DNA of 8,544 nucleotides from an uncultured Lutibacter sp. (GTDB lineage Bacteria > Bacteroidota > Bacteroidia > Flavobacteriales > Flavobacteriaceae), in contig CAJXUO010000036.1 of the NCBI GenBank assembly GCA_913061425.1, positions 1 to 8,544 of the forward strand, given 5' to 3'. Position 1 is the stretch's first letter; each line of letters begins with the position of its first letter. The notes below the pieces were generated by a model, which did not search any database, was not told where the DNA came from, and was given only the letters and a program-made list of their open reading frames with translations. Position numbers and translations under genes: made by a program. Shown here in pieces: positions 5,780 to 8,544 of this stretch.

Positions 5780-6601
5780 ATGACGATAAACTGTAACGGA
5801 AAATTAATTGACTTATCAAGTCCCAAAGTGATGGGGATACTAAATGTTACACCAGATTCTTTTTATGATGGCGGAAAATACAATTCAGATGCTACTATTT
5901 TAAATCAGACTGAAAAAATGTTGAATGATGGCGCTACATTTATAGATGTTGGTGCTTATTCTTCTCGACCAAATGCAGCGCATATTAATAGTGATGAAGA
6001 ATTAAATCGTTTGATTCCAATCTTAGAAATTCTAATCAAAAATTTTCCTGAAATCTTAATTTCAGTTGATACATTTAGAAGTGAAATTGCAAGAAAAAGT
6101 ATTGAAGTTAGCGCATGTATGATTAATGATATTTCTGGAGGAACACTAGACGAAAACATGTTCAAAACAATTGGCGAATTAAAAGTTCCGTACGTTTTAA
6201 TGCATATCCAAGGGACACCTCAAAACATGCATGTAAAACCAAGTTATACAAATGTTACTCAAGATATTTTAAAATATTTTTCTGAAAAAGTTTTAGCCTT
6301 AAGATTAGAAAAAGTAAATGATATCATTTTAGATGTTGGCTTTGGCTTTGGAAAAACACTAGAACACAATTATGAATTACTTAAAAACTTATCGCATTTT
6401 AAAACCTTTGACATCCCTATTTTAACTGGAGTTTCAAGAAAATCTATGTTATATAAACTATTAAACACATCCGCAAAAGAAGCCCTAAACGCTACAAGTA
6501 TTGCAAATACTATTGCACTTCAAAACGGCACAAGCATATTGCGAGTGCATGATGTAAAAGAAGCAATGGAATCGATAAAAATAGTTGAACAAGTTTCTTA
6601 A
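5780..6601 (+). CDS. folP: Dihydropteroate synthase
   Basis: This enzyme condenses p-aminobenzoate with 6-hydroxymethyl-7,8-dihydropterin pyrophosphate in folate synthesis and is the target of sulfonamides. The 273 residues form a complete TIM barrel. GILNVTPDSFYDGG (19-32) has the metal-binding Asn22. DVGAYSSRP (56-64) is the mobile loop. Further motifs are SVDTFR (95-100), NDISGG (116-121) for pterin contact, MHIQGTPQNMH (141-151), ILDVGFGFGKT (183-193), GVSRKSML (217-224) with the substrate-binding Lys221, and LRVHDV (254-259) near the C-terminus. Nothing looks broken. The start at 5780 lies 8 bp after the LOG stop, so the two are probably cotranscribed. cdaA follows after 36 bp. In Bacteroidota, folP next to cdaA and divergent from DUF1599 is familiar to me; the LOG gene in between is less so. 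Confidence 0.96.
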   Translation: MTINCNGKLIDLSSPKVMGILNVTPDSFYDGGKYNSDATILNQTEKMLNDGATFIDVGAYSSRPNAAHINSDEELNRLIPILEILIKNFPEILISVDTFRSEIARKSIEVSACMINDISGGTLDENMFKTIGELKVPYVLMHIQGTPQNMHVKPSYTNVTQDILKYFSEKVLALRLEKVNDIILDVGFGFGKTLEHNYELLKNLSHFKTFDIPILTGVSRKSMLYKLLNTSAKEALNATSIANTIALQNGTSILRVHDVKEAMESIKIVEQVS

Positions 6602-6637
6602 TCATAATTTTATTACATTTACCAAAAAACAATTTTT

Positions 6638-7411
6638 ATGCTCGATTTTTTAGACTTTTCATTTCTAGATATTCTTGATGTCGTGCTTGTTACCGTTTTA
6701 CTTTATTATATCTACAAATTACTAAAAGGAACAGTCGCAATTAATATATTTATTGGAATTACTATTATTTTTCTAATTTGGAAAATAACACAAGCATTGG
6801 AAATGGAAATGTTGAGTGGAATTCTAGGAACATTAATTGGCGGTGGAGTTATTGCACTTATTATTGTGTTTCAGCAAGAAATAAGGAAATTTTTATTGAT
6901 GTTAGGCACAACAAATTTTACCTCAAAACGCAACTTCCTGAAACAACTAAAATTCTTAAAGTCTGAAGCTGAAATTGAAACCGATGTAGATACTTTAGTG
7001 AATGCTTGCGAAACAATGGGAAGATCAAAAACAGGTGCTTTAATTGTATTAGAAAGAGGCCAAAGTTTAGAGTTTGTAAAAGTAACTGGAGATTCTATGA
7101 ATGTAGAAATAAATCAGCCAATTTTAGAAAGTATTTTCTTTAAAAATAGTCCACTTCATGATGGCGCAGTAATAATAAGTAATAATATAATTGTAGCAAC
7201 AAGAGTTGTACTTCCGCTTTCAAACAAAGATTTACCAACACGTTTTGGTCTACGTCATAGAGCTGCTGTTGGAATTACAGAAAAAACTGATGCTCTTTGT
7301 TTAGTTGTTTCAGAAGAAACAGGAAAAATATCTTATATAAAAGATGGTGACTTTGTTTTATTTGACAGCACTTTTAGTTTGGTTGAAACTCTAAAAAGTG
7401 ACTTGACGTAA
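6638..7411 (+). CDS. cdaA: Diadenylate cyclase CdaA
   Basis: The enzyme makes the second messenger c-di-AMP from two ATP and is anchored in the inner membrane. Three hydrophobic segments lie at about 11-27, 34-50 and 59-79. A linker (80-115) joins them to the DAC domain at about 116-245. Catalytic motifs are LHDGAVII (173-180), containing DGA, and FGLRHRAAVGI (203-213), containing RHR. The residue before RHR is Leu205 where many members have Thr. The 257-residue length suits the TIGR00159/CdaA family. Unlike the Firmicutes arrangement, no cdaR or glmM gene is beside it. The start ATG at 6638 sits in an A/T-rich leader 36 bp after folP, with no terminator between, so cotranscription is likely. 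A weak own promoter in 6602-6637 is possible. The gene ends 6 bp from the converging exporter gene. Confidence 0.95.
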   Translation: MLDFLDFSFLDILDVVLVTVLLYYIYKLLKGTVAINIFIGITIIFLIWKITQALEMEMLSGILGTLIGGGVIALIIVFQQEIRKFLLMLGTTNFTSKRNFLKQLKFLKSEAEIETDVDTLVNACETMGRSKTGALIVLERGQSLEFVKVTGDSMNVEINQPILESIFFKNSPLHDGAVIISNNIIVATRVVLPLSNKDLPTRFGLRHRAAVGITEKTDALCLVVSEETGKISYIKDGDFVLFDSTFSLVETLKSDLT

Positions 7412-7417
7412 AAACAA

Positions 7418-8544
7418 TTAACTAGCTTCCTTCTTAAATTGCATTTCATATAAATTACTATAATATCCTCCTTTAGAAAGTAGTTCTTTATGATTTCCTT
7501 GCTCAACAATAAGCCCTTTATCCATCACAATAATTTTATCTGCTTTTTGAATTGTTGCCAATCTATGTGCAATAATTATTGATGTTTGATTTTGTGTAAT
7601 TGTATCTGTAGCATCTTGAATTAACTGTTCTGAATACGAATCTATTGATGAAGTTGCTTCGTCTAAAATTAAGATACTTGGCTTACTTATATACGCTCTC
7701 AAAAAAGCAATCAATTGACGCTGACCAGAAGAAAGCATTACACCTCTTTCTTTTACATTATAATTATAACCATTTGGCAAACTCATAATAAACTCATGAA
7801 TTCCAATTTTTTTTGCAGCCTTTTTCACTTCATCTAAAGAAACATCTTTATCTAAAACAATGTTTTTATAAATAGTTTCAGAAAATAAAAAAACATCTTG
7901 TAAAACCACAGCTATGTTTTTTCTTAAAGTTGGTAATGTATAGTTTTTTACATTCTGATTGTCGACTAAAATTTCTCCAGAATCAATTTTGTAAAACCTA
8001 TTTATTAAATTAATAATGGTAGACTTCCCTGCTCCTGTCGCTCCTACTATAGCAACAGTATCACCTTTATTCACATCAAACGAAACTCCTTTCAGAATTT
8101 TTTCGTCCTTTATATAACTAAAATGCACATCTTTAAATGAAATACTACCATTAAAACTATCAGTTTCAATAGTTCCATTTGCATCTATATGACTTTGGGT
8201 ATCTAAAATTTCAAAAACACGTTCACCTGCAACAATTCCCATTTGAAGTGTATTGAATTTATCAGCAATTTGTCTTAGAGGTCGAAATAACATTTGCGAC
8301 ATCATTATAAATGCAATTATATCTCCAACTCCTGAGGTTGACCCTTCAGCAATAATTTGTATCCCTCCATACCAAACTAATAATCCAACTGCAACAGAAG
8401 TTAAAATATCAACTACTGGGAAAAATATAGAGTAATACATTACTGTATTAACCCATGCTTTTTTATGCTTATTATTTATTTCTTCGAAATTATTATACTC
8501 TGTTTTTTCACGATTGAACAATTGAACAATATTCATTCCTGTCA
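7418..8544 (-). CDS. ABC exporter half-transporter, type IV fold (C-terminal part; 5' end outside window)
   Basis: This is an MsbA/MdlB-like exporter carrying membrane and ATPase domains in one chain. The frame runs off the right edge; the ATG at 8536 is internal and is preceded by Thr-Gly codons, matching the usual SGM-x-IVQLFNRE coupling region. About 375 residues are visible. Numbering from that Met, the final membrane helices lie at about 32-56 and 71-85. The ATPase shows Walker A GATGAGKST (165-173), Q-loop Gln213, signature LSSGQ (268-272), Walker B SILILDE (287-293) with catalytic Glu293, D-loop SSID, and H-loop His324. All ATPase residues are present, so the site should be active. LSSGQ in place of LSGGQ is a known variant. 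The substrate (lipid, peptide or drug) cannot be read from this part. Its stop codon faces the cdaA stop 6 bp away. Confidence 0.93.
   Translation of the reverse strand, partial: TGMNIVQLFNREKTEYNNFEEINNKHKKAWVNTVMYYSIFFPVVDILTSVAVGLLVWYGGIQIIAEGSTSGVGDIIAFIMMSQMLFRPLRQIADKFNTLQMGIVAGERVFEILDTQSHIDANGTIETDSFNGSISFKDVHFSYIKDEKILKGVSFDVNKGDTVAIVGATGAGKSTIINLINRFYKIDSGEILVDNQNVKNYTLPTLRKNIAVVLQDVFLFSETIYKNIVLDKDVSLDEVKKAAKKIGIHEFIMSLPNGYNYNVKERGVMLSSGQRQLIAFLRAYISKPSILILDEATSSIDSYSEQLIQDATDTITQNQTSIIIAHRLATIQKADKIIVMDKGLIVEQGNHKELLSKGGYYSNLYEMQFKKEAS

Noticed and set aside
1..8544. CRISPR array, tRNA, rRNA, insertion sequence or phage genes
   Set aside because: No spaced direct repeats, transposase motifs or structural RNA signatures were seen; the window is almost fully covered by cellular genes.

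Overview
The window is AT-rich and the protein families point to Bacteroidota, most probably a marine-type member of the Flavobacteriaceae. The evidence is a fused-type isobutyryl-CoA mutase, a DUF1684 lipoprotein, a BT_3928-type DoxX/thioredoxin-like protein, a two-copy DUF1599 protein divergent from a folP-cdaA block, A-rich leaders in place of Shine-Dalgarno sites, and a palindrome of a type I recall from many flavobacterial genomes. The genus cannot be fixed from this sequence. Both ends cut through genes: the left edge lies inside the mutase and the right edge inside an ABC exporter.

Layout. (1) Positions 1-1666 (+) encode the C-terminal catalytic half of an IcmF-like mutase. Its two substrate-selecting residues are Phe and Gln, which indicates isobutyryl-CoA rather than methylmalonyl-CoA. 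(2) Positions 1737-1881 hold a 33-residue protein that is one-third cysteine, with a cysteine at every fifth residue, followed by a strong hairpin and T-run. (3) Positions 1896-2435 (+) encode a SigZ-like ECF sigma factor with a cysteine-bearing tail. (4) A REP-like palindrome lies at 2549-2581, followed by a DUF1684 lipoprotein at 2623-3234 (+). (5) The minus-strand cluster 5121-3231 runs DUF1599, BT_3928-type DoxX protein, then the fluoride channel fluC/crcB with a TTG start. Its last stop codon overlaps the lipoprotein stop. (6) The divergent plus-strand cluster 5187-7411 runs LOG-family nucleotide hydrolase, folP, then cdaA. (7) From the right edge back to 7418 (-) is the C-terminal part of an ABC exporter half-transporter, ending 6 bp from cdaA.

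How the genes work together. Most of the window is ordinary housekeeping: folate synthesis, c-di-AMP synthesis, fluoride export, lipid or drug export, and branched acyl-CoA metabolism. The part most likely to be undescribed is the 1737-2435 module. There a tiny metallothionein-like protein, an intrinsic-terminator-like hairpin and a sigma factor with its own Cys-Cys...Cys-x-x-Cys tail stand together with no anti-sigma gene nearby. A thiol- or metal-responsive regulatory unit is a reasonable hypothesis, but it is inference from layout and composition only.
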